From positions 309,392 to 373,391 of the forward strand of contig CAVURC010000010.1 of the NCBI GenBank assembly GCA_963743825.1: a DNA stretch of 64,000 nt, in the 5' to 3' direction. Made by a program: the position numbers and the translations under genes. This stretch comes from Sva-07 sp963743825. Lineage in GTDB: Bacteria; Actinomycetota; Acidimicrobiia; Acidimicrobiales; Ilumatobacteraceae. Positions 8,685 through 17,825 of the stretch are shown piece after piece. How positions within the stretch are numbered: position 1 is the first letter of the stretch; each line of letters opens with the position of its first letter. Below the pieces are notes generated by a model. The model made no database searches. It had not been told where the DNA came from and saw only the letters and a program-made list of their open reading frames with translations.

Positions 8685-10093
8685 TGAGAACGATGTCGTT
8701 ACGCACCCGTCTGCTCGCGGGGATGGCGTTCGTTGCGTTGGTGCTGATCGTCGTGGCGGTCGCGATCACAACGGCGACACGAACTCAGCTGATCGAACAG
8801 ATCGACGACCGTCTGATCGCAGGCGCATCCGACAACCGCGGCGATGAGTTCCGCGGTGATCGATCCGACGGTGACCGGCACTCGGAACCGGTGCCCGGCG
8901 CGCCGCCGGAACGGCAGAGCGATTTCTACGAAGGAGCGATCGGTGCCGATGGCGAGCTGGTCACCTTCTTCGTCCCGAACATCGGCGGCGAGGAGTACGC
9001 CCCGCCGGATGTCAGCGCCGAGCTCGCGTCGACCATCGACAGTGACGCCATCTTCACCACCGATGCCACCGAGGGAAGTGTCGAGTACCGGGTCCGCGCC
9101 GTTCGCGATCCGCAAGGCGACAGCGTGTTCATCACGGCGCTGCCGTTGAACGACGTCGAGTCCACCGTCACCCGTCTGATCTGGGTCGAGCTGCTCGGTG
9201 TCGCATCGATCCTCGCCGTGCTCGGGCTGGTGACCTGGTGGATGATCCGTCTCGGCATCAGACCGATCAAGCAGATGACCACCACGGCCACCGAGATCGC
9301 CGCCGGCGACCTGTCGGCCCGGGTCGACGAATCGTCGCCGGCGGCGGAGTCGCACGAGCTCGCGGTCGCGTTGAACACGATGCTCGGCACGATCCAAGGA
9401 GCACTCGACGAGCAGACCGAATCCGAGAACCGTCTACGAAGATTCGTCTCGGACGCGTCGCACGAACTCCGTACGCCGGTGACGACGATCCGCGGATACG
9501 CCGAGCTGTACAGGGTCGGAGGTCTCGCCGAACCCGGTGCGCTCGACGACGCGATGCGCCGCACGGAGGAGGAATCGCTGCGGATGTCGCGGCTCGTGGA
9601 GGACATGCTGCTGCTCGCGAAGCTCGACGAACAACGCCCGCTCGATCGGCGCCCCGTCGATCTGGCCCAGCTGGCGATCGACGCGGGCGCGGACGCCCGG
9701 GTGGTGGCTCCCGATCGCTCGATCATCGTCGAAGCGGGAGCTCCGACGGTGGTGTCGGGGGATGACGACCGGTTGCGCCAGGTGTTCGCGAACCTGGTCG
9801 GCAACGCAATCGCCCACACCGAGCGCGGTGCCTCGATCACGATCCGCGTCCTGGGAGATGACCACATGGCGAAGGTCGAGGTCGAGGACGCCGGCAGCGG
9901 GATGCCACCCGAGGTGGTCGAGCGGGTGACGGAGCGGTTCTACCGCGCCGACCCGTCGCGCTCGCGTCAACAGGGCGGCAGCGGGCTCGGCTTGGCAATC
10001 GTCGACGCAGCGGTGAGCGCCCACGGCGGAACACTGCACGTCGAGAGTGCGCCCGGGCGAGGGACCGTCGTCACGTTCCAGATCCCGCGCTGA
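8684..10093 (+). CDS. sensor histidine kinase
   Basis: About 469 residues. Transmembrane segment 1 is MAFVALVLIVVAVAITTA and segment 2 is about residues 165-185 (VASILAVLGLVTWWMIR), enclosing an extracytoplasmic sensor of about 130 residues. A HAMP linker follows (IRPIKQMTTTATEIAAGDL), then the dimerisation domain with the phospho-accepting His in SDASHELRTPVTTIRGY, and the ATPase domain with N-box RQVFANLVGNAIAHT, G1 DAGSGMP and G2 GSGLGLAIVDAAV. It starts at the ATG overlapping the regulator's stop; the GTG three bases earlier is also possible. The cognate signal is unknown. The PepSY protein downstream suggests envelope or metal/redox sensing, which is inference. Confidence 0.92.
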   Translation: MRTMSLRTRLLAGMAFVALVLIVVAVAITTATRTQLIEQIDDRLIAGASDNRGDEFRGDRSDGDRHSEPVPGAPPERQSDFYEGAIGADGELVTFFVPNIGGEEYAPPDVSAELASTIDSDAIFTTDATEGSVEYRVRAVRDPQGDSVFITALPLNDVESTVTRLIWVELLGVASILAVLGLVTWWMIRLGIRPIKQMTTTATEIAAGDLSARVDESSPAAESHELAVALNTMLGTIQGALDEQTESENRLRRFVSDASHELRTPVTTIRGYAELYRVGGLAEPGALDDAMRRTEEESLRMSRLVEDMLLLAKLDEQRPLDRRPVDLAQLAIDAGADARVVAPDRSIIVEAGAPTVVSGDDDRLRQVFANLVGNAIAHTERGASITIRVLGDDHMAKVEVEDAGSGMPPEVVERVTERFYRADPSRSRQQGGSGLGLAIVDAAVSAHGGTLHVESAPGRGTVVTFQIPR

Positions 10094-10128
10094 CCGGACC
10101 TCGCCGCAACGAAGCAGGCGAACACTCC

Positions 10129-10157
10129 GCGAACTCCCGGGTGGCTCTCAGCTCGTT
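10129..10157 (+). promoter_or_regulatory. candidate response-regulator operator (motif copy 2)
   Basis: GCGAACTCCCGGGTGGCTCT continues to CAGCTCGTT at 10157. It aligns with few mismatches to the copy at 12663-12691. Internally it contains two CTCxCxG/TCTCAG half-sites about 11 bp apart, the spacing expected for tandem OmpR-type binding. It lies about 75 nt upstream of the PepSY gene start. Confidence 0.4.
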
Positions 10158-10230
10158 GCCAGGTTGACCCGTCAGGCTCATGTCAACCCCAACCAGGCGA
10201 CGTCTCGTCGCCGCAACGAGAGGCAACAAC

Positions 10231-10953
10231 ATGACCAACACGAACCCTTCCCGATTCCGCCGACGTGCCGTCACCGCGGCAGCCATCGTGGCCGTGCTCG
10301 CCGGCGGTGCCGGTGTCGCCAATGCGGCACTCGGACCCGCTGCGATCGACACGGCATCATCAACGGCAACGGCGACTGCGCTCGTCGAACAGACCGACAC
10401 GGACGAGCCGACCACGGATGAGCCGACCACCGACGAGTCGACCACCGACACGCCCGACGAGGCAGACCGACCCGCCAGCACCGAGGAGGTGCTCACGGGC
10501 GAGGTGGCCGACAAGGTGACCGCAGCGGCACTCGAGGCCGTACCGGGTGGAACCATCGAGCGTGTGGAGACCGACGATGACGGCGCCGCCTACGAGGCAC
10601 ACATGACCGACGCCGACGGCAACCACGTCACGGTCACCTTCGACGAGAGCTTCGCCGTCGTCGAGATCCACGAGGGCGGACCCGGCGGCGGCCACGAAGG
10701 CGGCCGAGGTGGCCACGGGGGCGGCCGTGGCGGCCACGGCGGCGGCGAAGGCGAGGAAGCCCTCACCGGCGACGTCGCCACCCAGGTCACTGCCGCAGCC
10801 GAAACGGCCGTCCCCGGCGGAACCGTCGAGCGTGTCGAGACCGATGCTGACGGTGCCGCCTACGAGGCACACATGACCGACGCCGACGGCAATCGCGTCA
10901 CGGTCACCTTCGACGAGAGCTTCGCCGTCGTCGAGATCCAAGAGGGTCACTGA
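10231..10953 (+). CDS. exported protein with two PepSY domains and a Gly/His-rich linker
   Basis: 240 residues from the ATG at 10231, which has GAGAGG six bases upstream. An N-terminal signal peptide (RFRRRAVTAAAIVAVLAGG, cleavage likely after VANA) is followed by a Thr/Asp/Glu-rich stretch. Two near-identical PepSY modules follow, each with LTGdVAxxVTAAA..AVPGGT.ERVETD and ending VTVTFDESFAVVEI, separated by a linker rich in Gly, His and Arg (GGHEGG, GGRGGHGGG). The duplication is visible in DNA and protein. PepSY proteins are usually extracytoplasmic and often neighbour two-component systems; the His-rich linker suggests metal binding (inference). Confidence 0.85.
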   Translation: MTNTNPSRFRRRAVTAAAIVAVLAGGAGVANAALGPAAIDTASSTATATALVEQTDTDEPTTDEPTTDESTTDTPDEADRPASTEEVLTGEVADKVTAAALEAVPGGTIERVETDDDGAAYEAHMTDADGNHVTVTFDESFAVVEIHEGGPGGGHEGGRGGHGGGRGGHGGGEGEEALTGDVATQVTAAAETAVPGGTVERVETDADGAAYEAHMTDADGNRVTVTFDESFAVVEIQEGH

Positions 10954-10963
10954 GTCCCCCGGT

Positions 10964-11009
10964 CGGAGCGCGGATCCGGGCGTCGACCGGCGTCCGGATC
11001 CTCGCTCCG
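10964..11009 (+). terminator. strong hairpin after the PepSY gene
   Basis: The arm CGGAGCGCGGATCCGG (10964-10979) pairs with CCGGATCCTCGCTCCG (10994-11009) with one mismatch over 16 bp. It begins 11 nt after the stop codon. There is no clear U-tract. Confidence 0.5.
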
Positions 11010-11173
11010 GCGCGTCCGTGCACGGCCGACGTGACGCAGGTGTTCGAGGTTGCCCGCCCGACTGTCTTCTCCTCATTTCTTCGCGCACACGTTTGATATA
11101 CGACACCTCTCAGGTACAGTTGTTCGTACCGACTCCCCCTTCCATTTGTTGATGTCGAACATGGGAGGTGAAC

Positions 11174-12516
11174 ATGAATCACGCAGTCCTGGCTCCGCCT
11201 GGTAGTGACGTTCGGGCCGAACTCGATCGGCTGCTGCGGACCGACCCTGCAGTGGCCGATCGTGACGAGGTCGCTGCGTTGGTGTCGACTGCCACGAAGC
11301 TGCGAGCCTGGCTCGACGCGTACGAGGTTCGTTGCGCCCGTCGGACTCGCGAACTGGCCGCTACCGGGCGATCAGAGCCTGTCGGGTCGATGTTCGTCCG
11401 GGCCGGGCAACGGTCGGGTCGGGACGCCGCCAGGGTCGACGACCGCAACATGGTGTGCGATCAACTCGATGCGTTCGAGGACGCACTGGTCGACGGACGG
11501 ATCTCGGCCGGACACCTCGACGGCGTCGCCGCCGCGATGCGCGACCTCGATGATGTCACCCGGCACGAGTTCGTTGCGGCGGCACCCGAACTGCTCGACG
11601 CAGCGGTCAGCGAGGGCGTCGACACGTTCAGTCGGCACTGCCGGGAGTTGTCCCGGCATCTCGTGGCATCACGGGCGACGTCGGACGCGGAGGAACTCGA
11701 CCGGCAACGGGCCGCGTCGAACGTGAAACGGTGGGTCGACAAGGTCACCGGGATGTGTCACACCCATGCCGAGTTGGACCCGATCCGTGACGCAGCACTG
11801 GCCAGCGCCATCGATGCCGAACTGGCCCGCCTGCGGCGCGCCGACGGCAATGCCGGCACCCCGTGGAACCAGTTGAAGGTCAACGCGTTCGTCGCCGCCG
11901 TCGTCAACGGCGTCACCCGACGCCGCACGGCGGGTGCGCCGGACACAAGCGCGGACCCGGCCGATGGCGCTGCCGACGACGCAGTGCACGCTCTGCGGGT
12001 GCCCGGAGATCACGGTCATGACGGACTACCGCACCCTGGTCGAGGGGTTGCACGACCACAGTGTCTGCGAGACCGAAGACGGCATCCCGATCCCGGTGTC
12101 GACGCTGCGACGGTTGTGCTGTGACGCCGAGATCATCCCCGTCGTCATGGGGACCAACGGGGTGCCGTTGGACATGGGCCGCTCGATCCGCACCGCCAAC
12201 CGGGCGCAACGCCGGGCGCTGCGCACGATGTACCGCACCTGTGCCCATCCGGATTGCACGGTGGCGTTCTCGGCGTGCACATCACATCACGTCAGATGGT
12301 GGTGGAAACATCACGGCCCGCACCGACATCGCGAACATGATTCCGCTCTGCGAAAAACACCATCATCTGGTGCACGAAGGCGGATGGACATTGACCATGA
12401 CCCCCGACCGGGTCACCACCTGGACCCGACCCGACGGCATCGTCGCCCACCACGGACCCTCCATCAACCGCCACTCCGCCAACCGACAGCGGCGGCCGCA
12501 CCGGGCATCAGGCTGA
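11174..12516 (+). pseudogene. DUF222 / HNH endonuclease (13E12-repeat type), two frameshifts
   Basis: The ATG at 11174 has GGGAGG five bases upstream. The first frame gives the N-terminal DUF222 region (AELDRLLRTD, then VDKVTGMCHTHAELDP and AFVAAVVNGV). The frame shifts between about 11935 and 11990, continuing with CTLCGCPEITVMTDYRTLVEG and RTMYRTCAHPDC. It shifts again near 12320 to ARTDIANMIPLCEKHHHLVH, the HNH motif, ending at 12516. All family blocks are present in order, so the breaks are either single-base sequence errors or a recently inactivated copy. Members are abundant, often multicopy actinobacterial proteins with an HNH nuclease fold and unproven roles. A weak promoter-like TTGATA-16-TACAGT lies at 11093-11120. 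Confidence 0.75.
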
Positions 12517-12662
12517 ACGGATTCGGCGGAGCGAATCGGCAGCGACCGAACGGACTGCCACGTCGACCACGAAATCCTTCGCTATCGCATTCAGTTTCAG
12601 GTTCGCACAAACACGCAGGCGTACGGGTCGACCGTCGGGTCGGTCAGGGCCGGTCGTTCTCG

Positions 12663-12691
12663 GTGAACTCCCAGCTGGTTCTCAGCGCGTT
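12663..12691 (+). promoter_or_regulatory. candidate response-regulator operator (motif copy 3)
   Basis: GTGAACTCCCAGCTGGTTCT continues to CAGCGCGTT at 12691. It matches the copy at 10129-10157 in most positions and has tandem half-sites ACTCCCAG and TTCTCAG about 11 bp apart. It lies about 30 nt upstream of the dioxygenase-like gene. Confidence 0.4.
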
Positions 12692-12718
12692 CGCTGTTCC
12701 ATCGATCACCCTGAGCCG

Positions 12719-13647
12719 ATGACACACGACGACACCACCTCGACGACCGACCCGGATCATGACCGCGAGGGACTGGCCGTCGACCTGCCACTCCTCCTGC
12801 GCCTGGCCCGACCCGTCCAGCGCATCCGCCGCCGACAGCTCATGGCACTCTTCGGAGGCGCCGGAGCACTTGCTGTGCTTGCCGCGTGTGGATCGAAGTC
12901 CGCCACGTCGGGTACGTCAACGGCAACCACCGGCACCGTTGCTGCGACCGGCAGTACTGCGGCAGCGACGACGCCCACGACGAGCGCCGCAGGAACTGAC
13001 GCGACTCCCGCTGGATCCCTTGCCGGCACCGAGATTCCCGACGAGACGGCAGGGCCGTTCCCGGGCGACGGCACCAACGGACCGAACGCCCTGACCGAGA
13101 GCGGCGTCGTACGCAGCGACATCCGGATCGAGTTTCGGGTCCTCGACCACCACCGCCGACGGGGATCCCGTTGAGGTACCAACTCACCGTCGTCGACGCA
13201 GTGACCGGCGCCGCACTCCCGGGTGCGGCGGTGTACCTGTGGCACTGCGACCGAGATGGCGACTACTCGATGTACTCCAGCGGCAAGACCGGCGAGAACT
13301 ACCTCCGAGGCGTCCAGACCACCGACGCGAGCGGCAGCCTCAATTTCCTGAGCATCTATCCAGGGTGCTACTCGGGTCGTTGGCCCCACGCCCACTTCGA
13401 GGTGTACGACAGCATCGAGGCCGCGACCAACGGCCGGCAGGCAACCAAGACGAGCCAGCTCGGCCTCCCCGAAGCCACCAACAACGAGGTATTCGCCACC
13501 GCCGGCTACGAGACGAGCGCCCGCAACTTCGCCGGCACATCACTCTCGAGCGACAACATCTTCAGCGACGGCGCCGACGACCAGATCCCAGCGATGACCG
13601 GTAACCCCACCGACGGCTACGCCGCAACCCTCGTGGTGCGGGTCTGA
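12719..13647 (+). pseudogene. exported intradiol ring-cleavage dioxygenase-like lipoprotein, frameshifted
   Basis: The N-terminus carries a twin-arginine motif (RRRQLMALF) and a lipobox (LAVLAACG), followed by a low-complexity Ser/Thr/Ala linker, then the family block ETAGPFPGDG and LTESGVVRSDIR. Two one-base insertions, near 13129 and 13163, move the frame; the core then resumes from GIPLRYQLTVVDAVTG to the stop at 13647. The core has YLWHCDRDGDYSMYS and the iron-ligand region YPGCYSGRWPHAHFEV, with Tyr and His-x-His as in protocatechuate-type dioxygenases. Related exported proteins are common in actinobacteria and their substrate is uncertain. The upstream motif suggests control by the two-component system at 8004-10093. 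Confidence 0.78.
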
Positions 13648-13722
13648 CGGTCGTTGGCCGTTCGAACCTGTTCGGGTAGAACGACCCTGGCGCGTTGGTC
13701 GGGCGTCCAACATCGTGTGGTC

Positions 13723-14223
13723 ATGGAACAGCAGGAACCAGCCCCACCCTTCGGAGCGAGTGTCTGGGAACGACAGATGTTCGAGCATCTCACCGACCAC
13801 ACCCGTCGAGAAGGCGCGATGCTCAACGACTACGCGGCAATTGCAGCGACCACCGAGTCGAAGGCGTTGAGCTACGTCATCAATCTGCTGCTCGAAGACG
13901 AACGACGCCACCACCGGTACTTCAACGAGCTGGCGCTGTCGTTGAAGTCCGAATCAGAACTGTCCGGAGACGACCCGATCGTTCCTCGGCTCGATCTGGA
14001 TCGAGTCGACCGTACGGAGTTGCTCGAGACGACCGAACGACTGCTGGAACACGAGAAGGCTGACGCCAAGGAACTCGAACGGCTCCGCAAGGAACTCCAC
14101 GACGTGAAGGACACGACCCTGTGGGGACTGCTCGTCGACATCATGTTGCGCGACACCGAGAAGCACATCTCGATTCTCCGATTCGTCCAGCAGCACACAC
14201 CCTCGAAGCGCGCCGCCCGCTGA
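13723..14223 (+). CDS. ferritin-like / four-helix domain protein
   Basis: 166 residues from the ATG at 13723, which follows the pattern MEQQEPAPPFG. The protein is almost entirely helical, with charged amphipathic stretches: FEHLTDHTRREGAMLNDY, SYVINLLLEDERRHHRYF (an E-x2-R-H-H pattern reminiscent of ferritin-like di-iron proteins), RLLEHEKADAKELERL and DIMLRDTEKHISILRF. The last contains the E-K-H-x2-I motif common in rubrerythrin-like sequences. Iron binding is plausible but not demonstrated. It lies between the dioxygenase-like gene and a convergent methyltransferase. Starts further upstream (13654) add residues without family character. Confidence 0.6.
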   Translation: MEQQEPAPPFGASVWERQMFEHLTDHTRREGAMLNDYAAIAATTESKALSYVINLLLEDERRHHRYFNELALSLKSESELSGDDPIVPRLDLDRVDRTELLETTERLLEHEKADAKELERLRKELHDVKDTTLWGLLVDIMLRDTEKHISILRFVQQHTPSKRAAR

Positions 14224-14272
14224 GACGGTCTACTGAGGCCGGTTGGTCGGTGAAATCAGCGCCGCCGGCACC

Positions 14273-14906
14273 TCAGGCCGACGTCGAGATCACCGCCACC
14301 AGGAAGTCGGCCTCGGGGTTGAACGGCCGAAGGTCCCACGACGACAACAACACGTCGGCGACCAGACCCATCTGGTGGAGGTCGTCGAAGAACTCGTCGA
14401 ACGGATACTCCCGCCCGGCGCCGAACCCGATCACGAGGCGGCCGGCGGGGCGCAGGTGGGCTGCGAGACGCTCCAGGGCGGGCCGTCTGGTGTCGCGGAG
14501 CGAGGAACGTCATCACGTTGCCGGCACACACCGCCACGTCGAAACCGTCGTCGATTCCCATCGCGGGCAGGTCGAGTTCGGCGAGGTCTGCGACGAGCCA
14601 CGTCGGGCCTGGATGATCCTCCTCGGCAGCGGAGATGAGCACCGGATCGAAGTCGACACCAACGACGTCGTGACCCATCCGAGCGAGATGCCCTCCGACC
14701 CGACCCGGCCCACACCCGGCATCGAGCACCCGTGATCCACGAGCCAGCATCGCATCCACGAAGCGCGCCTCACCATCGAGGTCGTGGCCCGCTGCAGCCA
14801 TCGATCGGAACCGCTCGACGTACCACGACGAGTGCTCCGGATTCTCCTCGATCAGCTCGACCCAACGATTCGACGCCACCGCGGCCGACGCTACCTGGTC
14901 AGCCAT
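14273..14906 (-). pseudogene. class I SAM-dependent methyltransferase, frameshifted
   Basis: The ATG at 14906 opens MADQVASAAVASNRWVELIE. Motif I is GSRVLDAGCGPGRVGGHLA, followed by VVGVDFDPVLISAAEE and DLAELDLP. After NVMTFLAP the frame breaks near 14497. In the next frame the natural C-terminus follows (RPALERLAAHLRPAGRLVIG, DVLLSSWDLRPFNPEADF, FLVAVISTSA, stop at 14273). One base change restores a protein of about 211 residues. The methyl acceptor is unknown. Divergent from the STAS gene at 14944, with 37 nt between them. Confidence 0.78.
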
Positions 14907-14943
14907 CGTACGAGCAGGGCGCCCGACGTGAGATGATGCGACG

Positions 14944-15270
14944 ATGGACGTGATTCGCGAACGGTTGACGATCAACGCCACTGCGAGCGGTTGGACCTTG
15001 AGCGGTGAGATCGATGCCCACACTGCACCGCTTCTCGAAGAAGCCGTCGGCACCCTGCCGTCGGGCACCGGTGCGGTTCTGGTCGACATCGGGGATGTCT
15101 CGTTCATCGATTCGAGCGGGCTTCGCGTTCTCATCGGTTTGGCAGGTCGCGCCAGTGACGAAGGACGTACCCTGCGCGTCGAGCATCCGTCTCCCGCCGT
15201 GGTGCGCCTCGCACAGATCACCGGTCTCGGTGAGATGTTCGGCCTGACCGATGACGTGCCCGAATCCTGA
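14944..15270 (+). CDS. STAS-domain anti-sigma factor antagonist
   Basis: 108 residues, the size of SpoIIAA/RsbV-type proteins. The hallmark segment VSFIDSSGLRVLIGLAG contains the phosphorylatable Ser of the DSSG loop. The flanks, GWTLSGEIDAHTAPLLEEAV and TLRVEHPSPAVVRLAQITGL, fit the fold. These proteins bind an anti-sigma kinase when dephosphorylated and free a sigma factor. A HATPase-type protein encoded 155 nt downstream is the likely partner. Confidence 0.87.
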   Translation: MDVIRERLTINATASGWTLSGEIDAHTAPLLEEAVGTLPSGTGAVLVDIGDVSFIDSSGLRVLIGLAGRASDEGRTLRVEHPSPAVVRLAQITGLGEMFGLTDDVPES

Positions 15271-15424
15271 GTTCACCGGCACCACAGCGTGGCCTCGCGT
15301 GAGTCGACAGGAGGTTTCGCAGCGGTGCACGACGGGCACTGTCGACAGCATGTCCACCTTCGGCGTCGAGTCGACCCAGGAGTACCGCCGCTAGGCCCGC
15401 CTGGATGGCGGGACGAGCACCTGG

Positions 15425-15847
15425 ATGACGGATCATGCACGAGAGCCGACCGGTGCAATCGCACCCATGAACGTGCGGGTCGCCGCGCGCTCCGAGGAAC
15501 TGGCGGGTCTGCGTCGTGCGATCAGAAGCTACGTCGAGTCGGCGGGTGGCGACGAGACCACTACCGACGATCTCGAACTGGTCGTCAGCGAGCTCGCCAC
15601 CAACGTCCTCGATCACACGACGTCGCCCAGCATCTCGATCGTCATCGCACGGACGTCGGAGGGGTGGGTGATCGAGGCCGCCGATGTGGCCGACCAGTTC
15701 GTGCTCGCCGACGTCGCGACGCTTCCGGCGACATCGGAGCGGACCGGCCGTGGATTGTTCGTCGTCCGGTCACTCGTCGACGAACTCGAGATCGTCGAGA
15801 CGCCGACGTCACGCGCGATTCGATGCCGTCGAGCGTCGACGAGCTGA
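15425..15847 (+). CDS. HATPase-type anti-sigma regulatory kinase
   Basis: 140 residues from the ATG at 15425, or 126 from the ATG at 15467; neither has a clear ribosome-binding site. The GHKL ATPase fold is visible: DLELVVSELATNVLDHT contains the N-box (E-L-x2-N), followed by VIEAADVADQFV (a degenerate G1) and SERTGRGLFVVRSLVDELEI (G2, GRGLFVV). RsbW-like proteins phosphorylate STAS antagonists such as the one at 14944. The intervening 154 nt hold only a small hairpin (CCCGCC at 15396, GGCGGG at 15407). The end overlaps the convergent antiporter gene. Confidence 0.83.
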   Translation: MTDHAREPTGAIAPMNVRVAARSEELAGLRRAIRSYVESAGGDETTTDDLELVVSELATNVLDHTTSPSISIVIARTSEGWVIEAADVADQFVLADVATLPATSERTGRGLFVVRSLVDELEIVETPTSRAIRCRRASTS

Positions 15848-17165
15848 GGGACGAGGCGATGGGACATCGGACCGGGGGGACGACCGGAGCCTGAGGCGTC
15901 GGGCATGACGCCGATCGAGCGCTCGCATGACCGGCGTCGCCGTCACGCCGTGGACGAACACCGACGCCAGGATCGTGAACGCCGTGGCGGCCCACACCTC
16001 GTCCTCGCCGACGAACACGGCCGCCTGTGCAGCAACGGCGAGGTAGTAGATCGAACCGATCCCCCGAATGCCGAAGAAGGCGATCGCTCGCCGTTCGCTG
16101 CGCGATGCGTCGGATCTGATCAGAGCGAGCCACCCGGCGATGGGTCGGGCCACGAAGATGACGAACAGACCGCCAACGACACCACGCCAGGTCAGATGGT
16201 CGAACAGCCCCGTTGCCATCGCCCCGCCGAGCAGCACCAACAACGCCACGCTGAGGAGTTGCTCGAGTTCGGCGGTGAAGCTGTGCATCACACCGTGGTA
16301 CGAGTCCTCCCGCCGACGGTGTCGCAGCGTCACCGCAGCGACGAACACCGCGAGGAAGCCGTACCCGTGCGCGATCTCGGTGACCCCGTAGGTGGCGAGG
16401 ATCGCCCCCACCGCGACGAATCCCTGGGTGCCCTCCGCCAGAGGGAGCAGCGGGCGGGGCGGGTCGAAGATGATGCGCGCGAAGACCCTGCCCGCGAGCC
16501 CAACCGACTGCGACTCCCATGAGCGCCCGCACCAGCAGGTCCGACCACAACCAGTGCGCAAACCATTGCTCTCCGGTGCCGGCTGCTGTGGCCATTGCCA
16601 CTGCGGCGAAGACGAACGGATACGCCAGACCGTCGTTGAGACCCGCCTCACTCGTGAGGGCGAATCGAACCTCATCCTCGTCCTCTGCCTCGACCACGAC
16701 CTCGTCGCCGACCGGCTGACCTTCCACACTCGGCTCCCCGACATGGACGTCCGCCGCCAGCACCGGGTCGGTCGGCGCCACCACGGCACCGAACAGGAGC
16801 GCGGTGGCGGGCGCCAACCCCGCCGCCCAACCTGCGACGAAGACTGCGCCGATCGTCACCGGCATGGCGATGCCGAGCAGACGCCATGTGCTCGACCAGC
16901 GGCGCCAGCCCGGCTTGCGGTCGATGGCCAGACCGGCACCGAGGAGCGAGACCAGCACCGCGAGTTCGGTGACGTGCTCGGTGACTTCGAGATGCTGACG
17001 GAAGTCGACGTCACCGAGCGCGGGCACGACGCTGAACGCGCCGGCGCCGCCGACGATGAGCACCATCGGCAGCGACAACGGCCGGTCGCGGAGGAACTGC
17101 GGCAACCACGCGGCGAGGAGAACGACCACGCCCACGACGACTGCGGTCAGGGTGTAGCTGTTCAG
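15809..17165 (-). pseudogene. cation:proton antiporter (CPA1/NhaP-like), frameshifted
   Basis: A membrane protein of about 450 residues. The N-terminal half reads GVVVLLAAWLPQFLRDRPL, VSLLGAGLAIDRK, the family motif FGAVVAPTDPVLAADVHVG and ALTSEAGLNDGLAYP with the conserved acidic residues of the ion site. A one-base insertion near 16509 shifts the frame; the second half continues AGRVFARIIFDP, HGYGFLAVFVAAVTLRH, SVALLVLLGGAM and AFFGIRGIGSIYYL, the CPA1 motif before the last helices. A CTG codon at 17165, six bases after GGGAGG, looks like the real start; the first GTG at 17135 would cut off the first helix. Exports Na+ or K+ in exchange for H+. Confidence 0.8.
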
Positions 17166-17329
17166 CGCGCACCTCCCTGGCGCGAGTTCACGGTGGGCTC
17201 GCTACGGGTCATGAAGACGGCTCTACCCACCTTGCTGCTCGCTCAACCCCGGTTTGACGAGGCGTCGTCGGGGGTATTGGTTGATCCGCCGGGAGCCTTC
17301 TCGAGGTCCCGCCAACGACAGGAGAAGCC

Positions 17330-17578
17330 ATGAAGTTCTGGATACTCATCACTGGGATGGTCCTCGGATTCGTGATTGCCGACAACACCAGCACGGAGCA
17401 GCGTTCGAAAGTCCGCTCCATGGCACGACGTGTACGTGCGGGCCGTGCGGCGACTGTCGCCGGCACCGTCGGCGCGGGCATCGGCGACATCGCCGATGCT
17501 GCGACGAACCGCGTCACCGATGCGGTCGATCACGCCACGTCGAGCGTCGCTGATCGGGTCGCTGACCCGACGAGCTGA
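17330..17578 (+). CDS. small hypothetical protein with N-terminal membrane helix
   Basis: 82 residues; the ATG at 17330 follows AGGAGAAGCC, a good ribosome-binding site. The first ~20 residues (MKFWILITGMVLGFVIAD) form one hydrophobic segment. The rest is basic, then amphipathic (RSKVRSMARRVRAGRAA, then IADAATNRVTDAVDHATSS), suggesting a membrane-anchored helical protein. No family is recognised. The ~250 bases after it hold no convincing gene. Confidence 0.6.
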   Translation: MKFWILITGMVLGFVIADNTSTEQRSKVRSMARRVRAGRAATVAGTVGAGIGDIADAATNRVTDAVDHATSSVADRVADPTS

Positions 17579-17825
17579 ACGGGACGGACGGATTCATGAG
17601 ACGAACACTCCTCACATGGCTGATCCGCCAGCTCGAGGCCTTCGACGACAGTCTCGATCGCTCTCGACAACGACGTGTCATCTTCGTGACGACGTCGCCG
17701 GCCGTCGCACGATGCTGAGTGACTCCTGCTGGCGTGATGTGACAGCGGTGAGCTGCAAGGGTCGAGAACCGCGACCTCTTCACGAGCCGCATTCGACCCT
17801 TCGGTGGTGATCTGATCGGGATTGG

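Noticed and set aside
10500..10940. Direct DNA repeat suggesting a mobile or CRISPR-like repeat
   Set aside because: It is the duplicated PepSY coding module in a single open frame, not a non-coding repeat array.
11174..12516. Active homing endonuclease or group I intron context
   Set aside because: The DUF222-HNH gene is a common multicopy actinobacterial type; no intron or intein boundaries are visible around it.
17596..17718. 40-codon open frame starting MRRTLLTWLIRQLEAF
   Set aside because: No ribosome-binding site, no family, and the region shows no other coding signs.
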